Source of the DNA: Rhodanobacter sp.
GTDB lineage: Bacteria > Pseudomonadota > Gammaproteobacteria > Xanthomonadales > Rhodanobacteraceae
Direction of reading: 5' to 3'
Length of the DNA: 64,000 nt
NCBI GenBank assembly: GCA_004298045.1
Contig: SCRM01000010.1
Span: 248,001-312,000 of the forward strand
This document shows, in pieces, positions 26,727 to 35,774 of this stretch (position 1 is the first letter of the stretch; each line of letters begins with the position of its first letter). Both the position numbers and the translations under genes were made by a program. Under the pieces are notes generated by a model. The model saw nothing but the letters and a program-made list of their open reading frames with translations. It did not search any database and was not told the origin of the DNA.

Positions 26727-28412
26727 TCAGCCGGCGACCGCCACCGCCGCGGCCGGCATCACCGCCGGCGCGGTGGCCGTGCGCGCTTCCATCGACGCCA
26801 GGAACCGCCACACGAACAGCACCGTCACCAGCAGCAGGCCGGGATAGCCGATGCCAGCCAGCAGGTACGGCAAGGTCGGATCGCCATCCACGCGTACCCG
26901 CGGCAGGTTGTAGCTCAGGAGACTGAGCGTGACGATACCGCCGAACACCCACATCGCGGTCAGCCAGATCCCGGCCTCGAACCCCGACAACGGCCGCCCC
27001 CAACCGGATGCCGCACGCGGCGCACGATGGTTGGCCATGACACTGCGGGTGCGTTTGCCGATGGTCGCCAGATCGAACGCGATGAGTCCGGCACCCACGG
27101 CCAGCAGGAAACCGAACACCGCCACCAGCAGGCGATACACACCCATCGCCGGGAACAGGTCGCCACCAAACCAGTGCAATCCGAGCGTGCGGTAGACGTA
27201 GATCTGCACCGTGCCGCCCAGCGCAAAGGAGAGCGCCATGCCGAGCACGCCGATCATCACCATCCAGAACGCCAGGCGCCCGATGCGCTGGTCGAAGTTG
27301 GCCGCCTCGCGCATCGCCGGCACTGCGTAATACGCCGCACCGATGCCAAGCATGCCAAAGGTGCCGAACAACGCCAGATGCGCGTGCGCCGGCGTGATCC
27401 AGGTGCCGTGCGACCATGCGTTGGTGAGCGCAAACGTCATGCTGAAACCGAGGATGCCGGCACCCACCTGCTCCAGTACCACCGAGCCCAGGATGAAGTA
27501 GAACGCGGGCGCGTTTTCCAGTGGTCGACGATTCTGGTGCGCATCGAGATAGATGTGCCAGAAACAGAACACCAGCGGCAACGGTTCCATCGCGCTCAAC
27601 AGCGAGCCCCAGAACTGCCAGAACTCCGGCGTGCCGATCCAGAAGTAATGGTGTGCATTACCCAAGAGTCCGGATAACCATACCAGCGCCACACCCCAGA
27701 ACACGGCATAACCGACCGATTTCACATCCACCTTGAACAGCAATACCAGGAGGAAACCAATCAGGCTGATGTGGATCACCTCCCACACGCCTTCCACCCA
27801 GTAATGCACGACAAACCAGCGGAAGTATTCCTGCAAATCCAGGCGGCTTACGTAAAACATGCCGAACAGCCAAACCGCGGTCAACGCCACCACGCCAATC
27901 GCCAACCCCCAGTGGATTTCATTCCACTCCTTGCGGGGCGGGAATGTGCGCAATACCACGCCGGCAAGAATGCTGAAGCCAATCAGGATCACGACCTGCG
28001 CAGCGCGCCCGGCTTCGAGATATTCCAACCCTTGCTGCAACCACGGCTGGCCTTCCCACCATCCGGCAATGCCCTTCATCGCCAGCGATTGGGTGGCCAT
28101 GTTCCAGACAATGGTGACGATCAGCGCATAGAACAGGAACTTGATGAGCCATGGTGCCGCCAGCTCGCGCTTGGACAGCAGCGGACCGACAAACAGGATG
28201 GCGCCGATGAACCCGGAGAGGATCCAGAATATGCCGAGGCTCAGGTGCTCGGCGCGCACCACGTTGAAATTGAGCGTGCCGGCGAGCACCGTCGGGTCGG
28301 CCTGCTGCAAGCCCAGCAACAGGCCAAAGCCCACTTGCACGACAAACAAGGTGGCCATCAGCATGAAGAACCGCATGCTCAAGCGTTGTGTCTGGTATGA
28401 AATCTGCATCAT
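26727..28412 (-). CDS. norB: Nitric oxide reductase large subunit (NorB)
   Basis: A haem-copper-oxidase-family enzyme that reduces NO to N2O at the membrane. In the 561-residue protein His56 and His345 fit the low-spin haem b, His343 the high-spin haem, and His203, His254, His255 with Glu207 (VVHYWVEGVWE) the non-haem iron; the Glu of the FeB site and Glu276 (MEPLPL) mark it as a NOR, not an oxygen reductase. It is about 100 residues longer than ordinary cNorB because of extra C-terminal membrane helices. It overlaps norC by ATGA, and the operon is headed by an FNR/DNR-type site. Confidence 0.93.
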   Translation of the reverse strand: MMQISYQTQRLSMRFFMLMATLFVVQVGFGLLLGLQQADPTVLAGTLNFNVVRAEHLSLGIFWILSGFIGAILFVGPLLSKRELAAPWLIKFLFYALIVTIVWNMATQSLAMKGIAGWWEGQPWLQQGLEYLEAGRAAQVVILIGFSILAGVVLRTFPPRKEWNEIHWGLAIGVVALTAVWLFGMFYVSRLDLQEYFRWFVVHYWVEGVWEVIHISLIGFLLVLLFKVDVKSVGYAVFWGVALVWLSGLLGNAHHYFWIGTPEFWQFWGSLLSAMEPLPLVFCFWHIYLDAHQNRRPLENAPAFYFILGSVVLEQVGAGILGFSMTFALTNAWSHGTWITPAHAHLALFGTFGMLGIGAAYYAVPAMREAANFDQRIGRLAFWMVMIGVLGMALSFALGGTVQIYVYRTLGLHWFGGDLFPAMGVYRLLVAVFGFLLAVGAGLIAFDLATIGKRTRSVMANHRAPRAASGWGRPLSGFEAGIWLTAMWVFGGIVTLSLLSYNLPRVRVDGDPTLPYLLAGIGYPGLLLVTVLFVWRFLASMEARTATAPAVMPAAAVAVAG

Positions 28413-29377
28413 CGCTTCTCCAGGCTGCGGATATACGCAACGATGGCCTTGACGTCATCCGGCTTGAGCAGTTGGTCGTACTGCTGCGGCATCACGCCAG
28501 GGGTATAGCCGGCCACGATCTTCGCGTTCGGCTTGAGGATCGACTCGGTGAGGTAGGCATCGTCGGCGGCCACACTGCTGCCGTCGGTCAACTTGACCTG
28601 CGCGCCGTACAAATGGCCCCAGTCCGGGCCGACCAGCGGCTTGCCGTCGACCGCGTGGCAGGCGAGGCAACCAAAGTCCTTCGCCACCGCCTCGCCGTGT
28701 TCGGCAAGATCGTGCGTGTCTGCCACATTGGCTGCCGCTGCGGGTGCAACCGGTGCGGCGACCACGAGTGGTGTGCCGTGCAGCAGCGCCAAACGGTGAT
28801 CGAGGGTGCCGGTCATGACCTTCGGCGGCCAGCCTTCGGTATCCATTTCCGAGGTGTACTTGAGATAGGCGATCAGCTCGCCGACCTCGTTGCCGTGGAA
28901 CGGCAGGTTCGGCATGAACGTGGTTTTGCCGCCACGCCGATCAACGCGATCCTTTGCGCCCGGATACTTGCGGTAATACGCATCCAGTGAATCGACACCG
29001 GCATCCGCCGCCACCTCCTTGTTCAGGAGCTGGGTGCGCAGCGCGGCCTCGGTCGGCCAGCCACCGGCGGAAGGCAGGAACGCGGCCAGCCAGGCCGGGC
29101 CGGCATCCTGGTACTCCTTGGTGAGGTCGGGTGCGAGATACGCACCATTGCCAACCAGCGTGTGGCAATCCATGCAGTTGTACGCCTGGAATACCCGCTT
29201 GCCGGCGGTGGCCTGATTGGCGCCGAACGAAACCTGGTCGGGCGTGACCTGCCCACGCGAGCTGAGGAACGAGAAGCCGGACAGCACGATGAATACCAGC
29301 ATCATCAAGCCGAACATCACCAGCGCGAGGCGCCGTCGGCGCACCTCCGGGCAGTTTTTTTCGTCGAGGCAACTCAT
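28409..29377 (-). CDS. norC: Di-haem cytochrome c subunit of nitric oxide reductase (NorC with an extra cytochrome c domain)
   Basis: A 322-residue membrane-anchored cytochrome. One helix (about residues 17-38), then a NorC-type domain with CMDCH at 68-72, LVGNGAYLAPDLT and a candidate axial Met155 (TTFMPNLPF). After an Ala/Pro linker (about 205-222) comes a second class I cytochrome c domain with CLACH at 237-241, PLVGPDWGHLYG and Met296 (GVMPQQY), resembling the C-terminal cytochrome of caa3-type oxidase subunit II. Standard NorC has one haem and about 150 residues, so this is a fusion that would supply an additional electron-entry haem. It overlaps the genes on both sides by 4 bp. Confidence 0.93.
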   Translation of the reverse strand: MSCLDEKNCPEVRRRRLALVMFGLMMLVFIVLSGFSFLSSRGQVTPDQVSFGANQATAGKRVFQAYNCMDCHTLVGNGAYLAPDLTKEYQDAGPAWLAAFLPSAGGWPTEAALRTQLLNKEVAADAGVDSLDAYYRKYPGAKDRVDRRGGKTTFMPNLPFHGNEVGELIAYLKYTSEMDTEGWPPKVMTGTLDHRLALLHGTPLVVAAPVAPAAAANVADTHDLAEHGEAVAKDFGCLACHAVDGKPLVGPDWGHLYGAQVKLTDGSSVAADDAYLTESILKPNAKIVAGYTPGVMPQQYDQLLKPDDVKAIVAYIRSLEKR

Positions 29378-29631
29378 GGCGCACGCCCCTCGTCTTTACC
29401 GTTGATGGGGGCCTGCTTGCCCAAAGCGTCGTGCGCAAACAAAGTGCGCAGACAAATGACGAAAACGTAGAACACGTAAATTGCCAGCAAGAAACCGGTG
29501 CCGATATAAACCCACCACATTTCCGGCGATTCGGCCCAATAGCGGTGGTCGCGGAAAAACGGCCACGAAAGCAGAACGCCGGCAAATGCCGCCAGCGTGG
29601 AAAGCGATAAATCGATGGTGCGTTGAGACAT
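29374..29631 (-). CDS. Small two-helix membrane protein at the head of the nor operon
   Basis: An 85-residue protein of unknown family. Two hydrophobic segments, about residues 8-22 and 36-62 (VYIGTGFLLAIYVFYVFVIC), separated by a Trp-rich loop with FFRDHRYWAESPEMWW. The start is the ATG at 29631; an upstream in-frame start at 29694 would add 21 non-conserved-looking residues. It overlaps norC by ATGA and is the first gene after the FNR-type promoter, so it is probably an accessory or assembly subunit of this NOR. A small NorH protein is known beside norCB in Thermus; homology is not established. Confidence 0.75.
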   Translation of the reverse strand: MSQRTIDLSLSTLAAFAGVLLSWPFFRDHRYWAESPEMWWVYIGTGFLLAIYVFYVFVICLRTLFAHDALGKQAPINGKDEGRAP

Positions 29632-29715
29632 GGGACAACCCCTTACACGATGGCCGAGATGGATCGGTACCGCGCCACCGTGTCGAACGCGCAACGGACA
29701 CTGTGGACACGGACG

Positions 29716-29721
29716 AATATA
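29716..29721 (-). promoter_or_regulatory. -10 element of the nor promoter
   Basis: TATATT on the minus strand, 23 bp downstream of the FNR-type site and about 85 bp before the first nor gene. No -35 is needed in class II activation. Confidence 0.7.
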
Positions 29722-29744
29722 GAAAGTGTGGCCGGGGTTTGGGC

Positions 29745-29758
29745 TTGACGCGTATCAA
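29745..29758 (-). promoter_or_regulatory. FNR/DNR-type binding site of the nor operon
   Basis: TTGACGCGTATCAA fits TTGAT-N4-ATCAA with one mismatch. Its centre is 42.5 bp upstream of the predicted start (near 29709), the position for class II activation by FNR-family regulators that sense oxygen or NO. Confidence 0.8.
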
Positions 29759-29935
29759 GAGTGGCGGCACTTCGGCACGGCGCACATTGACCAGCACCGG
29801 GGATTGAAACGGGATGCCACAAGGCTTGCGCAGCGATTGCCCCGGCGCCACGCGCACCTGCGGCAAATTGTCCCAGCGCTTGAAATAGCCGTTATCAACC
29901 CACGGCAGCGTTCACGCCGCGCGCGGCGGCGCCAC

Positions 29936-31717
29936 TCATGAGCCAGCCACGACGCTCGCGGCCACGACGCGGTTGCGCCCATAGGATTTTGCCGAATACA
30001 ACGCGCTGTCCGCCGCCCGCATCCAGCCGCTGAGGTCGCGGCAGCAGCGGCCGTCAAACATCGCCACACCGATGCTGATCGTCATGCGTTGTGTCTCCAC
30101 GGCCGCCGGCATCGGCAGCGCCGCCACCGCGGCACGCAAACCCTCCGCCAGCCGCACACCGCTTTCCGCCCCCACCCGTGGGCACAGCACGGCAAACTCC
30201 TCACCGCCGACGCGCGCCACCAAGCTGGGCTCGAGCACGCGTTGCGCGAGGCAGGCAGCCACCAGCGTCAACACACGGTCGCCCACCGGATGGCCGGCGC
30301 TGTCGTTGATGCGCTTGAAGTGATCGAAGTCGATCAGCATCAGCACATGCCCGGCGGTCGGGCCGGGGTCGGTCGCCAACAGCTCACCCGCGCGCTGCAT
30401 GAACGCCCGCCGGTTGGGGATGCCGGTCAACGGATCGCGCAACGTCTGCTGCTGCAGCTCGGCGGCATACCGGCTCTTGGCGCGCAACAGCAACACCAGC
30501 ATCGCCACTACCGCCAGCAAGCCGATAGCCACGGTCACGATGGTGACACTGACCATGCGTTGCCGCTGCTCGTGCTCGTGCCGCCGCGCCGCTTCGGCGC
30601 GCACCGCTTTGAGCTGCAGCGCCTGCATCTGGTTGGCGCGCTCCAGTTCGTTGATGCGCAGCTCCTTCTCGCGTACCGCGTAACGCTGGGACAGCTCCGC
30701 TTCGATCGCGCGCACGGCCGGGGTTTCGTAACGGGCCTCCAGCGCGGTCGCTTCGCGCTCGTCGGCCAATGCCTGGTGCAGATCGCCGACGCGCTCGGCG
30801 AGGCCGCCTTCGATCCGCAGAAAGTCGATCAATTGCCCTTTGATGCCGGCCTTGCGCGCCTGCGCCACCACGGCGCGCATGCCGGCGTACGCCTTGCGGT
30901 GATGGCCAAGCGCCGCTTCGGCGCGCGCGATGTCGGTCATCGACCCCAGCGCGTCGCTGACGCGGCCAGAGGCCTGCTCCTGCTTGAGCGAGGCTCGCGA
31001 CAAGGCCAGCGCCTCCCGTGCGCGGCCCTGTTGCAGATACATCTGGGCCAGGTTGTCGCCCACCATGACCACCAGCTCGTCCGCACGTGCTTCGCGGAAA
31101 TGCTGGCGCGCGCGGTGGTACGCGGCAGCGGCGTCGTCCACGCGGTTTTGCGTGGCCAGCGCCAGTCCGACGTCGTTCTCCGCGTCGCCCATGCCATACG
31201 CGTCGCCGAGCGCGCGGTATGCCGCCACCGCCTGGTAACAAGAGGGCAACGCCTTGTCTGGCTTTTCGTCCAGCGTATAGGCGTCGCACAACTGGAAGCG
31301 CGCCCACGCAGCCAGCGCCGGCTCGACCTGCCCCTGCACCGCGCTCGCGGCGCGCAACGCCTCGCCCAGACCGTCGCCATCGCCATTGGCAATGCCGTGC
31401 CGCGCCCGCAAAAAGCCGGCGGTAGCAGCGGCCACGGGATCATGGGTTGCCGTGGCAAGACCATCCAGGCGCAGCGTGGCCTCGGCCAGCGCCGCATCGT
31501 CGTTGAGGTTGATCGCGGCAGTGCCCATGCCCCAGAGCATCGCGCGTTCACGCTCCGGTGCCAGCGTGGACCCGGCCTGATCCAGCGCCCGGCGCACATC
31601 GGCAATCACGCCGCGCGGGTCGACCACCGCACGTTCGCGATACGTGTTGATGGACGTCGCCAGCGCCGGCAACGCCGCCACCAGCAGCAGACATCCAAAA
31701 GCCCCCTGTCGTCGCAT
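29936..31717 (-). CDS. Periplasmic-sensor diguanylate cyclase: TPR repeats, membrane helix, GGDEF
   Basis: A 593-residue protein. There is a signal peptide (about residues 1-21), a helical TPR-like sensor region (about 25-330), a coiled coil (330-385), one membrane helix at 389-413 and a GGDEF domain with RDPLTGIPNRRAF and catalytic GGEEF at 504-508. The product would be cyclic-di-GMP. The inhibitory RxxD site five residues before GGEEF is missing (LEPS), so product inhibition may be absent. The ATG at 31717 is chosen because GGGAGGCGGG lies in front; earlier starts at 31735 and 31738 have none. Divergent from dusB. Confidence 0.88.
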   Translation of the reverse strand: MRRQGAFGCLLLVAALPALATSINTYRERAVVDPRGVIADVRRALDQAGSTLAPERERAMLWGMGTAAINLNDDAALAEATLRLDGLATATHDPVAAATAGFLRARHGIANGDGDGLGEALRAASAVQGQVEPALAAWARFQLCDAYTLDEKPDKALPSCYQAVAAYRALGDAYGMGDAENDVGLALATQNRVDDAAAAYHRARQHFREARADELVVMVGDNLAQMYLQQGRAREALALSRASLKQEQASGRVSDALGSMTDIARAEAALGHHRKAYAGMRAVVAQARKAGIKGQLIDFLRIEGGLAERVGDLHQALADEREATALEARYETPAVRAIEAELSQRYAVREKELRINELERANQMQALQLKAVRAEAARRHEHEQRQRMVSVTIVTVAIGLLAVVAMLVLLLRAKSRYAAELQQQTLRDPLTGIPNRRAFMQRAGELLATDPGPTAGHVLMLIDFDHFKRINDSAGHPVGDRVLTLVAACLAQRVLEPSLVARVGGEEFAVLCPRVGAESGVRLAEGLRAAVAALPMPAAVETQRMTISIGVAMFDGRCCRDLSGWMRAADSALYSAKSYGRNRVVAASVVAGS

Positions 31718-31801
31718 CGGTCGCCCGCCTCCCATCAAGCGCCTGATCGGTGCCGATCATACGGATTTCGATGCCAATCTGCGCCCCATTACAATGCGCG
31801 C

Positions 31802-32788
31802 ATGCAGATCGGGCTCTACCGCATCGACCCACCGCTCGCGCTGGCACCGATGGCCGGCGTGACCGACAAACCGTTTCGCCTCCTGTGCAAGCGGCTCGGC
31901 GCAGGGCTGGCGGTATCCGAGATGACCACCGCCGACCCCACGCTGTGGCATACGGCCAAGTCGCTGCACCGCATGGATCACGCCGGCGAGCCGGAGCCGG
32001 TCAGCGTGCAGATTGCCGGCGCCGACCCGCTGGTGCTGGCCGAGGCCGCGCGCGTCAACGTGGCGAACGGTGCGCAGCTGATCGACATCAACATGGGCTG
32101 CCCGGCGAAGAAGGTGTGCAATGTGTGGGCCGGCTCGGCGCTGCTGCAGGACGAAGCGCTGGTGGCGCGCATCCTGCACGCGGTGGCCAGCGCGGTCGAA
32201 GTGCCGGTGACGCTCAAGATGCGCACCGGCTGGGATCGCGAGCATCGCAACGCGCTGGCGATCGCGCATGTCGCCGAGGACGCCGGCATCGCTGCGCTGG
32301 CGATCCACGGCCGCACGCGCGCCGACAAGTACCTGGGCGAGGCGGAGTACGCCACCATCGCCGCGGTGAAGGCCGCGGTGCGCATTCCGGTGTTCGCCAA
32401 TGGCGACGTCGCCTCGCCGCTGCAGGCGCGCCACGTGCTGGACGCCACTGGCGCCGACGCGCTGATGATCGGCCGCGGTGCGCAGGGGCGGCCGTGGATC
32501 TTCCGCGAGATCGCACATTACCTCGCCACCGGCGAAACGCTGCCGGAGCCGACGCCGGCGGAAGTGGCGGCGATCCTCATCGGCCACCTCGAAGCGCTGT
32601 ATGCGTTTTACGGCGAGGAGACCGGCGTGCGCATCGCGCGCAAGCACCTCGGCTGGTACGCCAAGGATCGCCCGGAGAACGCCGCGTTCCGGCAGGTGGT
32701 CAACCGTGCCGAAACCGCGCGCGAGCAACTGCGCCTCACCCGCAATTACTTCGCCGCGCTGGCCGCCGGCGTCGCGCTGGCGGCCTGA
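31802..32788 (+). CDS. dusB: tRNA-dihydrouridine synthase B
   Basis: An FMN enzyme that reduces uridines in the tRNA D-loop. The 328-residue protein has PLALAPMAGVTDKPFR, the catalytic-Cys loop NMGCPAKKVC (Cys100) and NGDVASPLQA, IGRGAQGRPWIF of Dus proteins; GSALL after the Cys loop favours DusB. A -10-like TACAAT (31790-31795) ends six bases before the ATG and there is no SD, so the message is probably leaderless. The usual partner fis does not follow; the next gene is a convergent ABC permease. Confidence 0.94.
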   Translation: MQIGLYRIDPPLALAPMAGVTDKPFRLLCKRLGAGLAVSEMTTADPTLWHTAKSLHRMDHAGEPEPVSVQIAGADPLVLAEAARVNVANGAQLIDINMGCPAKKVCNVWAGSALLQDEALVARILHAVASAVEVPVTLKMRTGWDREHRNALAIAHVAEDAGIAALAIHGRTRADKYLGEAEYATIAAVKAAVRIPVFANGDVASPLQARHVLDATGADALMIGRGAQGRPWIFREIAHYLATGETLPEPTPAEVAAILIGHLEALYAFYGEETGVRIARKHLGWYAKDRPENAAFRQVVNRAETAREQLRLTRNYFAALAAGVALAA

Positions 32789-32795
32789 TCCGGAT

Positions 32796-33581
32796 TCAAG
32801 CCTCGCCGCTGCCACGCGCCCAGCGCCGATGCAGCCATTGCGCGGCGCCGTCGAGCAGAAAGCCGAGCGCACCAATCAGAAGGATGGCCGCCATCAGCTC
32901 GGAATAGGCGAGGCGGTCGCGGGTATCCAGGATGAAATAGCCGAGGCCGGAGCTCACGCCGAGCATTTCGCACGGGATCAGCAAGATCCAGATCATGCCG
33001 ATCGCGACCCGCACACCGGTCAGCACGTGGCCGAGGATGCCGGGCACCACGATCCGCCGCAGCATCTCCCCGCGCGTGGCGCACAGGCTGCGGCCGAGCA
33101 GCAGCCAGCCGGGGTCGAGCTGGCGCACGCCGGCGGCGGTGTTGAGGATGATCGGCCACACCGCGGTGATGGTCAAAAGAAAATAGATCGGCATGTCGCC
33201 GATGCCGAACGCCATCACCGCGATCGGCATCCACGACAACGGCGAGATCATGCGCAGGAACTGGAATGGCGCGCTGGTGGCGGCATCCAGCGTGTGCGAG
33301 CTGCCGACCGCGACGCCGATCGGCACGCCGAGGATCAGCGCGGCGGCCAGGCTCACCAGCACCCGGCGCAGGCTGGTGAGCGTGTGGCGCGTGAGCTCGT
33401 TGTCGGCGATGAGTTCCCACAGGCTGCGGAACGCGTCGGCGGGCGCAAGGTTGGCGGCCATCGGGGTGTCGTCCCGGAGCAGACGGATACCGACCGACCA
33501 CAGGGCCAGCAGGGCGCCGAGGCCGATGAGGCCAAGCGCGATGCGGGTGCTGGAGCGGGGAACGGCGATACGGGCATTCAT
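32796..33581 (-). CDS. ABC transporter permease, nitrate/sulfonate/taurine type
   Basis: A 261-residue inner-membrane permease with about six helices and the EAA-like loop GEMLRRIVVPGILGHVLTGV that contacts the ATPase. It resembles SsuC/TauC/NrtB proteins. It is the last gene of the ahpD-like / acyl-CoA-dehydrogenase-like / ATPase / binding-protein / permease operon, 32 bp after the binding-protein gene. Substrate undetermined. Confidence 0.9.
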   Translation of the reverse strand: MNARIAVPRSSTRIALGLIGLGALLALWSVGIRLLRDDTPMAANLAPADAFRSLWELIADNELTRHTLTSLRRVLVSLAAALILGVPIGVAVGSSHTLDAATSAPFQFLRMISPLSWMPIAVMAFGIGDMPIYFLLTITAVWPIILNTAAGVRQLDPGWLLLGRSLCATRGEMLRRIVVPGILGHVLTGVRVAIGMIWILLIPCEMLGVSSGLGYFILDTRDRLAYSELMAAILLIGALGFLLDGAAQWLHRRWARGSGEA

Positions 33582-33613
33582 GGCAAAAACCGGTGGCGTG
33601 GTGCCGCGCAAAG

Positions 33614-34816
33614 TCAGGTGGTGATCTGTTCGGTGCGGGTGAAACCGTTCGGCACGCCGAACGCCTGCATGCCGCCCGCGGCCGCAATCGCCTGCTTGAC
33701 GAAGCGGTCGTCGACCAGGTCGCGCGCGGCAAACGCCGGGTCGAGTTTGGCGAGAAATTCGTTGCGGCCTTCGACGTAGGTGCCTTTGAGCATCTGCACC
33801 AGGGTTTCGGTGTAGCTCGGGTACGGATACGGCTGGAAATCGATGCGGTGCTCGTGCCACTCCGGGTGACGGATGGCGCCGCTCTTGACGTAGGCGGCAT
33901 CGTCCGACGCCGGCGGCGCCAGCACCTTGGCCAGCGCCGGGTAGCCGTGCGGGGTGTAGCGGCCGGGCGCATCCTTGGCCAAGAGGCGCGCGGTGTCGTC
34001 GCGGTGCGTGCGCGTCCACGCCTGCGCCTGCACGATGGCGTTGACCACTTTCTGCGTCCACTGCGGTCGCTGGTTCAGATCGCGCTCATGCATCTGCACC
34101 ACGCAGCAGGCGTGGTCCTTCCACACGTCGCCGGTGAAGCGCAGCACCTTGCCGACCCTCAAAATCTCGGCCAGCGCCACGAACGGCTCGGCCACGATGT
34201 AGCCCGAGATGCGCCCGCCGGCGAGCGCAGGCAGCATGTCCGAAGGCGCCATCACCGCCAGCTTCACCTGCTTCGGCCCCGGCTTGCCGCTGCCGATCGA
34301 GGTCAGGCCTTCGTGCTTCAAAAGGTGCTGCAGCACCACGTTGTGCACCGAGTACCAGAACGGAATGGCGAACGTGGTGCCGGCGATGTCGGCCAGCTTG
34401 GCCACGTTCGGCCTGACCGCGGCGGCGAGCGCCGAGCCGCACACGTGGTTCCACGCCACCACCTTGGAGGGCGACTTGGAGCCGTAGCGCGCCCACACCG
34501 TCATCGGCGAGAGCATGTGCACCACGTTCACCTGCCCGCTCAGGAACGCCTCGACGATCTCGGCCCAACTGCGGAACAGCCGCGGGCGTTCGACCTTGAG
34601 TCCCTGGGCCTGATACAGACCGCGCTCGTGCGCCACCAAGAGCGGCGTGGCATCGGTAATCGGCAGGTAGCCGATGCGCAGCGGCGCATCCGGCTCGGCC
34701 GCCACGGCACGCTCGAAGTTCTGCAGCAGCGGCAAGGCACCGGCGGCAGTGAACAGCGCCGACAGCTTGAGAAAGCGGCGGCGCGAGGAAACGGTATCCC
34801 CAGTATCGGCAGTCAT
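33614..34816 (-). CDS. ABC transporter substrate-binding protein, NrtA/SsuA-like, Tat-exported
   Basis: A 400-residue periplasmic protein. The N-terminus has a perfect twin-arginine motif, SRRRFLK, at about residues 11-17, followed by a hydrophobic stretch to AVAAEP. Then IGYLPITDATPLLVAHERGLY, the opening of NMT1/NrtA-like binding proteins. The CC pair in HACCVVQMHERD is distinctive. Tat export suggests that it folds or binds a cofactor before export. Sulfonate, taurine, nitrate or another small anion are possible ligands; a met-box-like operator before the operon favours a sulfur compound (inference). Confidence 0.88.
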   Translation of the reverse strand: MTADTGDTVSSRRRFLKLSALFTAAGALPLLQNFERAVAAEPDAPLRIGYLPITDATPLLVAHERGLYQAQGLKVERPRLFRSWAEIVEAFLSGQVNVVHMLSPMTVWARYGSKSPSKVVAWNHVCGSALAAAVRPNVAKLADIAGTTFAIPFWYSVHNVVLQHLLKHEGLTSIGSGKPGPKQVKLAVMAPSDMLPALAGGRISGYIVAEPFVALAEILRVGKVLRFTGDVWKDHACCVVQMHERDLNQRPQWTQKVVNAIVQAQAWTRTHRDDTARLLAKDAPGRYTPHGYPALAKVLAPPASDDAAYVKSGAIRHPEWHEHRIDFQPYPYPSYTETLVQMLKGTYVEGRNEFLAKLDPAFAARDLVDDRFVKQAIAAAGGMQAFGVPNGFTRTEQITT

Positions 34817-34848
34817 GGTGATCTCGATCGGAAAAGGGTAGCGCGGCG

Positions 34849-35673
34849 TCAGGCGACGGCGCGTTCGGCCGCGGCCGGCGCGTCCGTGCGCGCGGCGCGC
34901 AGCGCCTGCACGATGTCCACCCGCATGCGCGTCAGCTCGCCGGACACCGCGTCGCGCGGCTGCGCGGCGGCGAGCGTCCATTCGCCGAGCAGTTCAGCCG
35001 GCACGCCACCGAGCAGCAGGATGCGGTCGGCGAGCAGCAAGGCCTCGTCGATGTCGTGGGTGACCAGCACCGCTGCAGTCTGGCTGCGCTTGGCCAGCAC
35101 GAGCAGCAGTTGCTGCATCTCGCCGCGGGTGATCTCGTCCAGCGCGCTGAAGGGTTCGTCCAGCAGCAGCAGCTCCGGCCGACGCACCAGGCTGCGCGCG
35201 AGCGCCACGCGCTGCGCCATGCCGCCCGAAAGCTCGGACGGATAGCGCCCGAGCGCCGAAGTCAGGCCAACCTCGTCGATCAAGGCATGCACGCGGCGAC
35301 GACGCTCATTGCGGTCCAGCACCGGCTGGCGCGCAAAATCCAGGCCGAAACCGACGTTCTCTTCGAGTGTCAGCCACGGCAACAGGCAGGGGTCCTGGAA
35401 CATCAGGCTCACGCGCGGATGGGTGTCGTGCAGCACTTCGCCGCGCACGCGCACGCTGCCGCGGTCAGGCTTCTGCAAGCCGCCGAGCACGCGCAGGAGC
35501 GAGGATTTGCCGGCGCCACTCGGGCCGAGCACGGCGACGATCTCCCCCGCGCGCAGCTGCAACGAGAAATCGCGCAGCACCGGGTACCGCACCTGGCCGT
35601 GGCGGCCGTAGCTCAGGGCGATGTGGCTGGCATCGAGAAGGGCCGGATGTAGCGGCGTGGGTTGGTCGGTCAT
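34849..35673 (-). CDS. ABC transporter ATP-binding protein, nitrate/sulfonate type
   Basis: A 274-residue ATPase with Walker A GPSGAGKSS, Q-loop MFQDPCLLPW, signature LSGGMAQR, Walker B LLLLDEPFSALD and switch His in VTHDIDEALLL. The PCLLPW motif is typical of the SsuB/TauB/NrtD group. The ATG at 35673 gives the normal N-terminus. It sits 32 bp before the binding-protein gene. Confidence 0.93.
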   Translation of the reverse strand: MTDQPTPLHPALLDASHIALSYGRHGQVRYPVLRDFSLQLRAGEIVAVLGPSGAGKSSLLRVLGGLQKPDRGSVRVRGEVLHDTHPRVSLMFQDPCLLPWLTLEENVGFGLDFARQPVLDRNERRRRVHALIDEVGLTSALGRYPSELSGGMAQRVALARSLVRRPELLLLDEPFSALDEITRGEMQQLLLVLAKRSQTAAVLVTHDIDEALLLADRILLLGGVPAELLGEWTLAAAQPRDAVSGELTRMRVDIVQALRAARTDAPAAAERAVA

Positions 35674-35774
35674 GGCGGTGAAGCTCGCAGCCGGAGAGAG
35701 GGGTTCGTCCTTGCGTACAGCCGTGTCAGGGCCACACCCTGCGTCCGACTTCCATGCGTCGACCGCACGCACCG

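Larger units (their letters stand above)
29632..29935. other. Regulatory gap between the GGDEF gene and the nor operon
   Basis: A 304-bp gap with the nor promoter (29716-29758) in its middle. The remainder, 29760-29935, has no gene or obvious terminator for the upstream GGDEF gene. Confidence 0.6.

Noticed and set aside
26727-28412. NorB as a cytochrome c oxidase subunit I
   Set aside because: The FeB-site Glu207 and the VEGVWE motif are NOR-specific, and no Tyr-His cross-link motif or copper subunit is present.
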